A DNA stretch of 9,788 nucleotides from Methanosphaera sp. (GCA_017430835.1 JAFRMD010000050.1:1-9788); one strand, 5' to 3'. Counted from the first letter of the stretch, positions 1 through 6,610 are shown. The notes: a model not told the origin generated them from the sequence alone. Translations and numbers: made by a program.

Positions 1-42
1 CTAATGTTGGAAAAATATAAACTGGTTGAATTATATAAGTAA
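1..42 (+). CDS. C-terminal tail of an upstream gene (5' end outside window)
   Basis: An open frame runs from the first base to a TAA at 40-42 and reads LMLEKYKLVELYK. It contains an ATG at position 4, but a 12-residue gene is implausible, so this is best read as the end of a longer upstream gene. Thirteen residues are too few to name a family. The stop is 30 bases before the thioesterase start with no clear terminator between, so the two could be co-transcribed. Confidence 0.4.
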   Translation, partial: LMLEKYKLVELYK

Positions 43-63
43 TTATTAGAATTTTAAATATTT

Positions 64-68
64 GTGAT
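64..68 (+). promoter_or_regulatory. Ribosome binding site (GTGAT) deciding the thioesterase start
   Basis: GTGAT matches the part of the Shine-Dalgarno sequence (AGGAGGTGAT) complementary to the extreme 3' end of methanogen 16S rRNA. It lies four bases before the ATG at 73. The GTG at 64 is in frame and could be taken for a start, but it is more likely the binding site itself. Confidence 0.55.
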
Positions 69-72
69 ATTT

Positions 73-471
73 ATGGCTACTTTTAACTCAATTGATGAAG
101 CAAGAGAATTTTTTAAACAGGACAAATTTGCAGGCAATGCTGGTGCAGTGCTTGAGGAATTAGAAGAAGATTATTGTATTTGTAGTTTATTATTGAAGGA
201 TGAACATAGAAATGCCTATGGTGGTGTGATGGGTGGAGTAATATTTACCCTTGCTGATTTTGCTTTTGCTGTTTTATCCAATAATATTCATTCATTAACT
301 GTTGCCCAAAACGTTAACATCCTTTATCTTAGTGCACCAAAAGGAGATAAATTGATTGCAAAGGCAACGTGTAGGAAAGATGGAAGAACCACATCTATTA
401 TTAATGTTGATGTTAGTGATGATGTGGGTCGTGATGTTGCACAGTTTATTGGAACTGGTTTTAAATTATGA
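73..471 (+). CDS. PaaI-like hotdog-fold acyl-CoA thioesterase
   Basis: A 132-residue single-domain protein, the usual length for the PaaI/YbgC-type hotdog thioesterase family (4HBT). These cytoplasmic enzymes hydrolyse acyl- or aryl-CoA thioesters and usually form tetramers. The signature runs from about residue 45 to 66: an H-x-N element, then GGVMGGVIFTLADFAFA, in which Asp62 sits where PaaI enzymes carry the catalytic acid at the start of the hot-dog helix. The common HGG is MGG here, a variation I recall from other anaerobes. The C-terminal half (LTVAQNVNILYLSAPKGDKLIAKA, then a strand ending GTGFKL) fits the beta-sheet of the fold. The start is ATG 73 rather than the in-frame GTG 64, which belongs to a GTGAT ribosome binding site. 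The substrate cannot be read from sequence, and neighbouring genes give no pathway clue. Confidence 0.85.
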   Translation: MATFNSIDEAREFFKQDKFAGNAGAVLEELEEDYCICSLLLKDEHRNAYGGVMGGVIFTLADFAFAVLSNNIHSLTVAQNVNILYLSAPKGDKLIAKATCRKDGRTTSIINVDVSDDVGRDVAQFIGTGFKL

Positions 472-498
472 TTAATAAATATTAATTTTTTTAGTATG

Positions 499-535
499 AT
501 AAGTTATAAGTTTTTAGATATTAGTTATAACTTAT
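499..535 (+). repeat. 11-bp perfect inverted repeat (hairpin) between thioesterase and zinc-ribbon genes
   Basis: ATAAGTTATAA at 499-509 is the exact reverse complement of TTATAACTTAT at 525-535, with a 15-base loop. The left arm extends to a 16-mer (499-514) that recurs inverted at 1416-1431. The element lies 27 bases after the thioesterase stop and 75 bases before the zinc-ribbon start. It could be an RNA hairpin, a 3' end signal or a protein-binding site. All pairs are A-U rich except one G-C per arm. Confidence 0.6.
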
Positions 536-597
536 TAGGTTATACAGAATTATGAAATGAAAATAGGTTAATATAACTGAATTTATAAAATAGTAAT

Positions 598-604
598 AGG
601 TGAT
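598..604 (+). promoter_or_regulatory. Ribosome binding site AGGTGAT for the zinc-ribbon gene
   Basis: AGGTGAT is a seven-base match to the archaeal Shine-Dalgarno sequence and lies five bases before the ATG at 610. It fixes the start of this small gene. Confidence 0.8.
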
Positions 605-609
605 AAAAA

Positions 610-867
610 ATGGAAGATCAAAAATACTGTCAATCATGTGGAATGCCAATGACTGAAGACATTTATGGGACTGAGGAAGATGGAAGTACAAGCGAAGACT
701 ACTGTAAATTTTGTTATGCTGATGGAAAGTTCCTGCAAGATTTTACAATGGAGGAAATGATTGAATTTTGTATTCCATTAGTTGTTCAAAACTCCGATAT
801 GGATGAACAATCTGTAACTATAATGTTAAATAAGTTTATTCCAGAATTAAAACGTTGGAAAAAATAA
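610..867 (+). CDS. Small zinc-ribbon domain protein
   Basis: An 85-residue acidic protein. The N-terminal 40 residues form a putative zinc ribbon with two Cys-x2-Cys knuckles: Cys7/Cys10 in YCQSCGMPM and Cys32/Cys35 in YCKFCYADG. The arrangement, with a glycine/acidic linker and then a helical DFTMEEMIEFC segment, matches the small 'putative zinc ribbon' family common in anaerobic bacteria and methanogens. The C-terminal half (about 46-85) looks helical and ends in a basic KRWKK. No member has a function I can name; zinc binding is inferred from the four cysteines. A strong AGGTGAT site supports the ATG. The gene appears monocistronic, with a hairpin upstream and a T-rich tract directly after its stop. 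Confidence 0.85.
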   Translation: MEDQKYCQSCGMPMTEDIYGTEEDGSTSEDYCKFCYADGKFLQDFTMEEMIEFCIPLVVQNSDMDEQSVTIMLNKFIPELKRWKK

Positions 868-890
868 TTTTAACTTTTTTGTTTTTTATT
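868..890 (+). terminator. T-rich terminator after the zinc-ribbon gene
   Basis: Directly after the TAA come two T runs (875-880 and 882-887). Archaeal RNA polymerase terminates on such T tracts without needing a GC stem. The second run overlaps the left arm of the inverted repeat at 886-948. Confidence 0.55.
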
Positions 891-948
891 CTCTAATTCT
901 ATAGAATCCACTAAACTGTCAAGGATTTAAAAATTAATTAGAGAATAA
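886..948 (+). repeat. 13-bp perfect inverted repeat with a nested 5-bp stem, upstream of hjc
   Basis: TTATTCTCTAATT (886-898) pairs perfectly with AATTAGAGAATAA (936-948) around a 37-base loop. Within the loop AATCC (905-909) pairs with GGATT (923-927). The hjc TATA-like box (926-934) lies in the loop. This is larger than expected for a simple archaeal terminator. It could be an RNA element, a palindromic operator or a remnant of a small inverted-repeat element. Confidence 0.6.
921..934 (+). promoter_or_regulatory. Candidate hjc promoter (BRE plus TATA box)
   Basis: TTTAAAAAT at 926-934, preceded by purine-rich AAGGA (921-925), resembles an archaeal TATA box with a B recognition element. Transcription would start near 955, leaving a leader of about 30 bases with the ribosome binding site at 976-981. 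Such AT-rich boxes occur by chance in this genome. Confidence 0.35.
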
Positions 949-975
949 TTGTTAAATATATTATTATCAACTAGT

Positions 976-981
976 AAAGGA
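976..981 (+). promoter_or_regulatory. Ribosome binding site deciding the hjc start
   Basis: AAAGGA lies six bases before the ATG at 988. The longer in-frame start, TTG at 949, has no comparable site and would add 13 residues not seen in Hjc proteins. Confidence 0.6.
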
Positions 982-987
982 ATTAAA

Positions 988-1398
988 ATGAGTAAGAAAG
1001 GTTCTGTAGAAGAAAGAGATTTAGTTAATAAATTATGGGATGCAGGTTTTGCTGCCATGCGCGCACCTGCAAGTGGTGGTGCTACTAAAAGACCTTTACC
1101 TGATGTTCTTGCAGGCAATGGTAAGCTATATCTAGCTATTGAAGTTAAATCTACAAAACAAGACCATATTTATATTGATAATGAGAAGATTTCTAATTTA
1201 TTGGAGTTTTCTGAGATTTTTGGGGCTACACCTTATATTGGTGCCAAGTTTATTCGTAAACCTTGGAGATTTATTAAGCTAGAAGATTTGCATATTACTC
1301 GTAGCGAAAATTATCGTGTGAATACTGATTTAGCTTTTAGTAAGGGTTTGGATTTTGAGGAGATTATTGGTGGAACTATCCAGACTAGACTAATTTAA
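988..1398 (+). CDS. hjc: Archaeal Holliday junction resolvase Hjc
   Basis: A 136-residue nuclease of the archaeal Hjc family, which as a dimer cuts four-way DNA junctions symmetrically during recombination and fork repair. The fold is that of type II restriction endonucleases, and the metal-binding active site is complete: Glu9 in [10 protein letters not shown], Asp39 in the RPLPDVLAG segment, and Glu52-Val-Lys54 in the IEVKST strand. The basic segment around residues 24-36 ([13 protein letters not shown]) corresponds to the conserved DNA-binding/serine loop. The length matches known family members. ATG 988 is chosen because it has an AAAGGA site and gives the canonical SKKGS N-terminus. The gene is transcribed alone and converges on pyrK, with a T-run directly after the stop. 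Confidence 0.95.
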   Translation: MSKKGSVEERDLVNKLWDAGFAAMRAPASGGATKRPLPDVLAGNGKLYLAIEVKSTKQDHIYIDNEKISNLLEFSEIFGATPYIGAKFIRKPWRFIKLEDLHITRSENYRVNTDLAFSKGLDFEEIIGGTIQTRLI

Positions 1399-1406
1399 TT
1401 TTTTTT
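1399..1406 (+). terminator. T8 terminator after hjc
   Basis: Eight consecutive T residues follow immediately after the TAA stop, as expected for archaeal termination. Confidence 0.6.
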
Positions 1407-1415
1407 ATTAAAATT

Positions 1416-1450
1416 AAAACTTATAACTTATTAATTTTTTAGTTATAACT
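1416..1450. repeat. Inverted-repeat element related to the one at 499-535
   Basis: AAAACTTATAACTTAT (1416-1431) is the exact reverse complement of 499-514, and TTAGTTATAACT (1439-1450) is identical to 521-532. Within the element TTATAACT (1421-1428) pairs with AGTTATAA (1441-1448). It sits in the convergent gap between hjc and pyrK. Two copies of the same paired motif in neighbouring gaps suggest a dispersed intergenic element, although low complexity inflates the chance of matches. Confidence 0.5.
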
Positions 1451-1476
1451 ACCTAACTTATAATAATAATTTAGAT

Positions 1477-1491
1477 AAAAAAAAGAAAAAA
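1477..1491 (-). terminator. T-tract terminator after pyrK
   Basis: Read on the minus strand, six T, one C and eight T begin three bases after the pyrK stop. This is a strong archaeal termination signal for the pyrDK transcript. Confidence 0.65.
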
Positions 1492-1494
1492 CAG

Positions 1495-2307
1495 TTAATA
1501 TTCAACAATACTTCCTGCTGCGTCTCTTCTATATTTTCCAAACTCAGATAATTGTTCTAACTGTTTCTTGTCAAATACTGGTCCTTCCACACATACTCTG
1601 TAGCCTGTATCATCTATACAACATTGTCCACAAATTCCAAGTCCACATTTCATGTAACGGTCAAGTGCTAACTGGCAGTCAACATCATATTTTTGGCTTA
1701 ATTCCAATAGTTTATACGACATTATTTCAGGTCCACAACCAACAATGATATCATAATTTCCGTCCTGCAATAACTCTTCTGCAAGTTGCGTACTAAAACC
1801 CTTATATCCGCAGCTTCCATCATCTGTACATTCCATTACAGTTATATTATCATTAGCAAATCTGTCCACAAAGACCAATTCTTCCTTTGTACTTGCTGCA
1901 GATATCAATTCCACATTATCATAGAATGACAACAACGGTGCCAATGATGCAATACCTGATCCACCACCTACTGCCAATACTTTCCTATAGGAGGACAGTT
2001 CATATCCATGACCGTATGGTCCTCTTATTCCAATTTGGTCACCTACATCAATATTATCATAGAAGTTGTTAGTGAATGGTCCGGCTTTTCTTACAGTAAT
2101 CCCCAACAAATTATTTTCCCTGTCTATTACTGATATTGTCATTGGTTTTTCATTGTTAAAATCCCATACCATAACAAATTGTCCAGGATGTATGTCGTCA
2201 GTTATTTCAAAGGGGAACACAAAGGTTTTTACTGTTGGTGTTTCAACTACCGTTTCTTTTATCGTTACCACTTGCGGTACTTCATCATCATAAATATTGC
2301 TTATCAT
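1495..2307 (-). CDS. pyrK: Dihydroorotate dehydrogenase electron-transfer subunit PyrK
   Basis: A 270-residue flavoprotein that carries electrons from dihydroorotate, oxidised by PyrD, through a [2Fe-2S] cluster and FAD to NAD+. Residues 11-105 form the ferredoxin-reductase-type FAD domain, with KPMTIS (54-59) at the position of the usual RPxS flavin motif. Residues 106-215 form the pyridine-nucleotide domain with GGGSGIA (114-120) and GCGPE (190-194). The cluster ligands are Cys221, Cys226, Cys229 and Cys239 in a C-x4-C-x2-C-x9-C arrangement, followed by the typical EGPVF. An extra Cys230 is adjacent. I prefer ATG at 2307 over the in-frame GTG at 2322: the GTG lies within GGTGG, likely part of the ribosome binding site, and follows the pyrD stop without a gap. 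The gene is second in a pyrD-pyrK operon. Confidence 0.93.
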   Translation of the reverse strand: MISNIYDDEVPQVVTIKETVVETPTVKTFVFPFEITDDIHPGQFVMVWDFNNEKPMTISVIDRENNLLGITVRKAGPFTNNFYDNIDVGDQIGIRGPYGHGYELSSYRKVLAVGGGSGIASLAPLLSFYDNVELISAASTKEELVFVDRFANDNITVMECTDDGSCGYKGFSTQLAEELLQDGNYDIIVGCGPEIMSYKLLELSQKYDVDCQLALDRYMKCGLGICGQCCIDDTGYRVCVEGPVFDKKQLEQLSEFGKYRRDAAGSIVEY

Positions 2308-2322
2308 AAAAACACTCTCCAC

Positions 2323-3240
2323 CTATAATTCATGTGATAATCCTATGACTTCATTCACATTTTTGTATCCATTTTCTTCCAGGAAGTTTCTTAAGTCATC
2401 ATTTATTTGTGAAAATATTTCAGGTCCTGAGTACATTATGGATGTTCCTATCTGCAGTAAGCTTGCACCGGCATACATGAATTCCAGAACATCCTTATAG
2501 TCCTTGATTCCGCCCACACCAAATATTGGTATGTCAACTACTTCATATGTTTTGTATACGCATTTTAGTGCTATCGGTTTTATCATTGGCCCTGATATTC
2601 CACCAAAGATGTTGTTAAGTATTGGTCTTGCCGTTTTGTAATCAATTCTTAGACCAGGTCCTACACTGTTTATGAGTGTTAATGCATCGGCCCCTGCATC
2701 TTCTGCAGATTTTGCTATCAGTGTTATGTCAGTTACGTTTGGTGTTAATTTCACTATTATTGGAACGTCCTTTATTGAATCCTTTACGCTGCTTACTATG
2801 TTGTATGTCATTTCCGGGTCTTCACCAATATTTGATCCGAAACCACATTTTGCATGAGGACATGAAACATTCAATTCAAATGCATCAACATAATCCCCTG
2901 TTCGTTCTGCAACGTCACAGAAGACTTCTTCACTATCACCATATATTGATGCTATTACTGGTGTTTTTTCTCGCATTTCCTGCAGTTCCTTAAGTTCTTC
3001 CTTTTTTGCTTCAACACCTGGACTAGCAAGTCCTACAGAGTTTATTACTCCCCCTTCTATTTTTACTATGGTGGGGTTGTCATAACCATCATTTGCTTCA
3101 ATGCTGAATGACTTGGTTACGATTCCACCTGCACCTGCATCTGCCACCATCCTCATACTGCTTGCTGTTGTACCAAGAATACCTGCAGCCAGAAATAGTG
3201 GGTTTTCCAATTTCATTCCAAGAATGTTACTCTTTAACAT
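2323..3240 (-). CDS. pyrD: Dihydroorotate dehydrogenase class 1B catalytic subunit PyrD
   Basis: A 305-residue FMN-binding TIM-barrel enzyme catalysing the fourth step of pyrimidine synthesis, dihydroorotate to orotate, in the cytoplasm. The catalytic base is Cys127 in ELNVSCPHAKCGFG; Cys rather than Ser marks a class 1 enzyme, and the adjoining pyrK shows type 1B, NAD-linked through PyrK. Other family features are FLAAGILGT near the N-terminus, the substrate-binding segment INSVGLASPG, IIVKLTPNVTD, the Asn-bearing LINSVGPG, and the FMN-phosphate region IFGVGGI...GASLLQIGTS near the C-terminus. ATG 3240 is chosen over the in-frame TTG 3258 because it gives the usual short N-terminus (MLKSNILGMKLENP). 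Its ribosome binding site is weak. Divergent from nop5. Confidence 0.95.
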   Translation of the reverse strand: MLKSNILGMKLENPLFLAAGILGTTASSMRMVADAGAGGIVTKSFSIEANDGYDNPTIVKIEGGVINSVGLASPGVEAKKEELKELQEMREKTPVIASIYGDSEEVFCDVAERTGDYVDAFELNVSCPHAKCGFGSNIGEDPEMTYNIVSSVKDSIKDVPIIVKLTPNVTDITLIAKSAEDAGADALTLINSVGPGLRIDYKTARPILNNIFGGISGPMIKPIALKCVYKTYEVVDIPIFGVGGIKDYKDVLEFMYAGASLLQIGTSIMYSGPEIFSQINDDLRNFLEENGYKNVNEVIGLSHEL

Positions 3241-3271
3241 GATACCATTATTCCCCAATATTATTTCATTT

Positions 3272-3280
3272 TATTATAAT
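3272..3280 (-). promoter_or_regulatory. Candidate TATA box of the pyrDK operon
   Basis: ATTATAATA on the minus strand is centred about 36 bases upstream of the pyrD ATG, giving a predicted start near 3250 and a short leader. The 98-bp gap between the divergent pyrD and nop5 genes must hold both promoters. Confidence 0.4.
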
Positions 3281-3300
3281 TAGATTTTTGTTTTTCAAGG

Positions 3301-3324
3301 TTAAAAAATTTAAAGTTTAAAAAT
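3301..3324 (+). promoter_or_regulatory. Candidate nop5-flpA promoter; very short leader
   Basis: Two TATA-like stretches occur, TTAAAAAATTTAAA at 3301-3314 and TTTAAAAAT at 3316-3324. The first predicts a start near 3331, only about eight bases before the nop5 ATG at 3339. No Shine-Dalgarno sequence is visible before nop5 (the last bases are AGATAATATAC), so the mRNA may be nearly leaderless. Confidence 0.35.
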
Positions 3325-3338
3325 TAAAGATAATATAC

Positions 3339-4559
3339 ATGAAAGCTTTTATTACAACTACAAGTTTTGGATTCATAGCTACTGATGAAGACTTAAAGAT
3401 TATAGATTACAGTCTCTTTGATAAAAAACAGACAGAAATATTGCCTAAAATACAACAAAAAGAATTAATTCCAGAGGAAATTGAATTAATTGAATCTTTA
3501 GGTGAAGTATTTGATGAAATTATCATTGAAACCCTTAAAAACAAGTCTTCATACACTGATTTAGATAGTTTTGAAAAAATTACGGTAGAAAAAACAACCC
3601 CTCATGGAGATTACATTAGGGAACACTTTGATGAAATGATTTCCTCTATTGTTGAGGTGGATATTAGAAAAACTCTTAACGGTACATATCAGGAAATTGC
3701 CTCGGAGAAAATCAGACAATCGGTTAAAAGCAATGATGTGATGATTGTTGAAACTGTCAACTCATTGGAAGAAATTGAGGAAACAACGGGTAAACTTATT
3801 GAAAGACTTCGTGAATGGTGTACTCCATATCTGCCTGAACTTGATAACTTACACAATCATGAATTATACTCGAAGATTATTGCAACACAGACCAGTCGTG
3901 AAAATATCATAAAAAGCAACATTCTAGAAAACACCAATATTACATTATCCGATAGTTATAGTGTTGACATTAGCGAAAGTGATTTGGAAATTATCAAAGC
4001 CTTTGCTGCAAGTGTATACCAGATGTATCAGACAAAGAATGAATTGGAAGAGTATATTAATTCCAAGATTAAGGAAACTGCTCCTAACCTTTATGATGTT
4101 GCTGGTGCAAATCTTGCAGGAAAGCTTATTGCCCATATGAATGGTCTTGAAAATTTGGCAAAACTTCCTTCAAGTACTGTTCAAATCATTGGTGCGGAAA
4201 AAGCAATTTTCAGGCATCTTAAAACTGGTGAAAATCCTCCTAAGCATGGCCTCATATTCCAACATCCAAGTATCAGGGGTTCCAATTGGTGGGTTCGTGG
4301 AAAGCTTGCAAGAGTTGTGGCTTCCAAAATCAGTATTGCTGCCCGTAAAGATGCCTTTGGAAGTGATTATGATCCAAATCTTAAAGTTGGCCTTGATGAA
4401 AGAATTGACCAGATAAAAAAAGTACATCCTTTCCCTGAACGTAAGAAAACTAAAAAGAATGATGATGCCAAGAAGGGTAAAAAGAAAGCTAAAAAAGAGC
4501 GTGGCAAGAAGAAAAAACGTAACAAGAAGAAATTACGTAAAGGAGAATATACTTACTAG
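3339..4559 (+). CDS. nop5: Nop5 (Nop56/Nop58-type) C/D-box ribonucleoprotein core protein
   Basis: A 406-residue scaffold protein of the archaeal C/D-box sRNP. It bridges L7Ae-bound guide RNA and fibrillarin, so that 2'-O-methylation is directed to rRNA and tRNA. An N-terminal domain (about 1-115) that binds fibrillarin is followed by a long coiled-coil (about 120-260), including a helix rich in E/I/K through which Nop5 dimerises. The Nop domain lies at about 255-345. Its hallmark is clear: SSTVQIIGAEKAIFRHL (278-294), then PPKHGLIFQHP (300-310) and NWWVRGKLARVVASKISIAARKDAF (316-340). The tail from about 366 is almost pure Lys/Arg, as in many archaeal and eukaryotic homologues, and probably contacts RNA. 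It is the first gene of a two-gene operon with flpA, 12 bases apart. Confidence 0.96.
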   Translation: MKAFITTTSFGFIATDEDLKIIDYSLFDKKQTEILPKIQQKELIPEEIELIESLGEVFDEIIIETLKNKSSYTDLDSFEKITVEKTTPHGDYIREHFDEMISSIVEVDIRKTLNGTYQEIASEKIRQSVKSNDVMIVETVNSLEEIEETTGKLIERLREWCTPYLPELDNLHNHELYSKIIATQTSRENIIKSNILENTNITLSDSYSVDISESDLEIIKAFAASVYQMYQTKNELEEYINSKIKETAPNLYDVAGANLAGKLIAHMNGLENLAKLPSSTVQIIGAEKAIFRHLKTGENPPKHGLIFQHPSIRGSNWWVRGKLARVVASKISIAARKDAFGSDYDPNLKVGLDERIDQIKKVHPFPERKKTKKNDDAKKGKKKAKKERGKKKKRNKKKLRKGEYTY

Positions 4560-4564
4560 GAGGG
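4558..4564 (+). promoter_or_regulatory. Ribosome binding site AGGAGGG for flpA, overlapping the nop5 stop
   Basis: AGGAGGG begins inside the TAG stop of nop5 and ends seven bases before the flpA ATG. This arrangement favours translational coupling of the two partner proteins. Confidence 0.85.
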
Positions 4565-4571
4565 TTGTTTT

Positions 4572-5237
4572 ATGCATGTTAACGAGATTGGAGAGAATGT
4601 TTATCAGGTTGACAATAATATTGCTACTGTTAATTTGACTCCTGGTGTTCAAGTTTATCAGGAAAAGTTATTGGAGTATGAGGACAAAGAGTTGCGATTA
4701 TGGAATCCACGCAGATCAAAATTAGCTGCAAGTATCATTAAAGGACTTCATACATTTCCATTTAAAAAAGACTCAAAAGTATTATACTTGGGAGCATCCG
4801 CTGGAACAACTCCTTCACACATTTCAGATATATGTACTGATGGAAGAATTTACTGTATTGAATTTTCACCAACAATGATGAGAGACTTCCTGGAAGTAAG
4901 TAAAAAAAGAGAAAATTTAATACCTCTGCTCGAAGACGCAACAAGACCACACAACTACCAACACCTCCTAGAAAAAACAGACATAATCTATAGCGACGTA
5001 GCACAGGCAACACAAACAAAACTATTCCTGGACAACTTCAAACTATTTGCAAAAAAGGATTGTATAGGAATACTCATGATAAAAGCAAGAAGCATTGACG
5101 TGACAATGAAGCCAAATGAAATATTCAAACAAGAAAAGAAAAAACTAAAAGAAGGGGGACTGAAAGTCATAGAGGAAATAAAATTAGAACCATACGAAAA
5201 AGACCACATAGCATTCATATGTGAAAAAATATTTTAA
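4572..5237 (+). CDS. flpA: Fibrillarin-like rRNA/tRNA 2'-O-methyltransferase FlpA
   Basis: A 221-residue SAM-dependent methyltransferase, the catalytic subunit of the C/D-box sRNP with Nop5 and L7Ae. The N-terminal ~45 residues carry the fibrillarin-specific VYQEKL and LRLWNPRRSKLAASI elements. The Rossmann fold begins at VLYLGASAGTTPSHISDI (70-87), the SAM-binding motif I. IYCIEFSP (93-100), EDATRP (121-126), IYSDVAQ (138-144) and LMIKARSID follow, the last two supplying the Asp and Lys of the catalytic set. Length is normal for archaeal fibrillarin. Codon use changes sharply inside the gene: codons 1-60 have 27 ending in T and 5 in C, whereas codons 120-179 have 5 ending in T and 18 in C. 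The protein itself looks intact throughout. Confidence 0.96.
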   Translation: MHVNEIGENVYQVDNNIATVNLTPGVQVYQEKLLEYEDKELRLWNPRRSKLAASIIKGLHTFPFKKDSKVLYLGASAGTTPSHISDICTDGRIYCIEFSPTMMRDFLEVSKKRENLIPLLEDATRPHNYQHLLEKTDIIYSDVAQATQTKLFLDNFKLFAKKDCIGILMIKARSIDVTMKPNEIFKQEKKKLKEGGLKVIEEIKLEPYEKDHIAFICEKIF

Positions 5238-5257
5238 ACATGTCTTCACCCTATAAT

Positions 5258-5268
5258 CTTTTTTTCTA
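5258..5268 (+). terminator. T-tract terminator after flpA
   Basis: Seven T residues (5259-5265) lie about 21 bases after the flpA stop in the convergent gap with the ATPase gene. The rest of the gap (5238-5420) holds no gene or RNA that I recognise. It does contain an imperfect repeat of AAAACAATA near 5399-5418. Confidence 0.5.
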
Positions 5269-5397
5269 CTTGTTAAATTATAAGAGATTGAAAATTAGCA
5301 ATTAACCATGTTTAATGAGTAAAACAGTTGATTGTTCTTTTAAAATGTATTAAAAAATGTCCAATACTTACGATTTTTACCACACCTTAAAATAATA

Positions 5398-5416
5398 CAA
5401 AACAATAATAAAACAA
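5398..5416 (-). terminator. Weak T-rich 3' signal after the first ATPase
   Basis: Read on the minus strand, T-rich sequence with TTTT runs begins a few bases after the ATPase stop at 5421. No run exceeds four T, so this is weaker than the other terminators here. Confidence 0.3.
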
Positions 5417-5420
5417 TACC

Positions 5421-6581
5421 CTAGTTAATTAAACCAGTACCCTGATCTATTCGTAGATTTTGTAAGTATAATTTGAAAAGATTGTTTTTTAATTTATATT
5501 TCCCCCTTGCTGGTTTAATTATCATGTTTTTATTGATTAAATTTTTTAGCAATGCTGAAGGTTCTGAGTTTATATTGGCATTATTCTTAATATATGAATA
5601 GGATAGAATTGTTTCATCACTTTCAGCCATCAAACATAGTATCTTTCGCTCTTCTGTAGTGGATTTACTGAATAATACTTTAAATTCACGTTGAGCCAAT
5701 ATGTTTAATGAATGCACAGATGCTTTTTTAAACTCAATCATAGTTACTTTATCATCCTCATTAGTTTCTTCAAAGCAACTGTAAGATAAGATTTGCATGT
5801 AATATGGAATTCCATTAGACAGTTCATATATTTCTTTTAAGACATCTTCTTCAAAGGTCACATTTTGTTCTTTAATCGGAATGTTTATTGCTTCACAGAC
5901 CTCATCGTAAGATAATGGTCCGATTAAATAAGGTTCAAATATCAGTACCTCCGAGTCAAGTTTGTCCTGTATTCGGTTGAAAATATCTTCTGACCCAGTA
6001 GCTACAAACATTATGTTTTTTCCTTTTAAGTTTAATTCTATAAGAGCATTCTGTAGAATGCTTAATATCTTCATTGTTTCATCATTATTCATAATCCTTT
6101 GAAGATCATCAAACAATAAGATTAAAACAGGATTATCAGAGTCCAACTCATCATAAATCACATTTAAAATTTTTTCAAATGCGACAGCAGGGCTGGTTTT
6201 AGGAATTTCACGTGATACTGATACTCCACCAATAAATGGAATATTAATACCTAGTGAACTTATTTTCTCCCAAAAATGACCAATATTAATATTTAAGGTA
6301 TCAGAACATTTTTCTATTATTAATGAGTAAATATCTTCAAAACTTCCTTCTATTAATGGAATTCTAACTGAGTATACATCATTAAAATCAGAAATCTCCT
6401 CTTGAAATTTCAATAACAACGATGTTTTTCCAATTCCTTTTGGACCATACAATATTAAATGACCCGGAACTCCGCTTTTAGTTGAATTATATATGTCTTT
6501 AAGTTCATTTAATTCGTTTTCACGACCTGTGAAATATGAAGGTAAGATTCCTGTTCGTTTTCTAAAAGGATTATTTTTCAT
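5421..6581 (-). CDS. STAND-like P-loop ATPase with C-terminal winged helix (archaeal ATPase family)
   Basis: A 386-residue ATPase resembling the archaeal AAA/STAND class (COG1672-like, ATPase_2 or AAA_16 type). An entry motif FTGRENEL (17-24) precedes Walker A GPKGIGKTS (46-54) with an intact Lys52. Walker B is LILLFDD (153-159), sensor-1 is FVATGSED (192-199), and the STAND-type G-x-P motif is in NGIPYYMQ (256-263). Residues from about 285 to 370 look like a winged helix-turn-helix, ending KYKLKNNLFKLYL. Such proteins are thought to be ATP-driven switches; ligand and output are unknown. There is no signal peptide or membrane segment. ATG 6581 is favoured over ATG 6587 and TTG 6596 because GGAG lies nine bases before it. 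The gene is divergent from a toxin-antitoxin module and distantly resembles the ATPase at 7484-8679. Confidence 0.85.
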   Translation of the reverse strand: MKNNPFRKRTGILPSYFTGRENELNELKDIYNSTKSGVPGHLILYGPKGIGKTSLLLKFQEEISDFNDVYSVRIPLIEGSFEDIYSLIIEKCSDTLNINIGHFWEKISSLGINIPFIGGVSVSREIPKTSPAVAFEKILNVIYDELDSDNPVLILLFDDLQRIMNNDETMKILSILQNALIELNLKGKNIMFVATGSEDIFNRIQDKLDSEVLIFEPYLIGPLSYDEVCEAINIPIKEQNVTFEEDVLKEIYELSNGIPYYMQILSYSCFEETNEDDKVTMIEFKKASVHSLNILAQREFKVLFSKSTTEERKILCLMAESDETILSYSYIKNNANINSEPSALLKNLINKNMIIKPARGKYKLKNNLFKLYLQNLRIDQGTGLIN

Positions 6582-6610
6582 GGTCATAATCTCCAATAAA
6601 ATATTTCATA

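Noticed and set aside
64..72. GTG start at 64 for the thioesterase; similarly TTG 949 (hjc), GTG 2322 (pyrK), TTG 3258 (pyrD), TTG 6596 (ATPase), ATG 8712 (second ATPase)
   Set aside because: At 64 and 2322 the codon is itself part of a likely ribosome binding site. At the others the inner ATG has the better spacing to a site or gives the family's normal N-terminus.
927..1118. 63-residue minus-strand open frame antisense to the start of hjc
   Set aside because: It overlaps a well-supported hjc, has no recognisable domain, and arises from the low stop density of the complementary frame.
1887..3283. Several plus-strand open frames of 60-105 residues opposite pyrK and pyrD
   Set aside because: All lie antisense to two confidently identified enzymes and show no family motifs.
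3945..5218. Plus- and minus-strand open frames inside nop5 and flpA
   Set aside because: They are out-of-frame shadows of conserved RNP genes and have no independent ribosome binding sites or domains.
5238..5420. Possible C/D-box guide RNA next to the nop5-flpA operon
   Set aside because: I looked for paired C (RUGAUGA) and D (CUGA) boxes in the gap and saw no convincing set.
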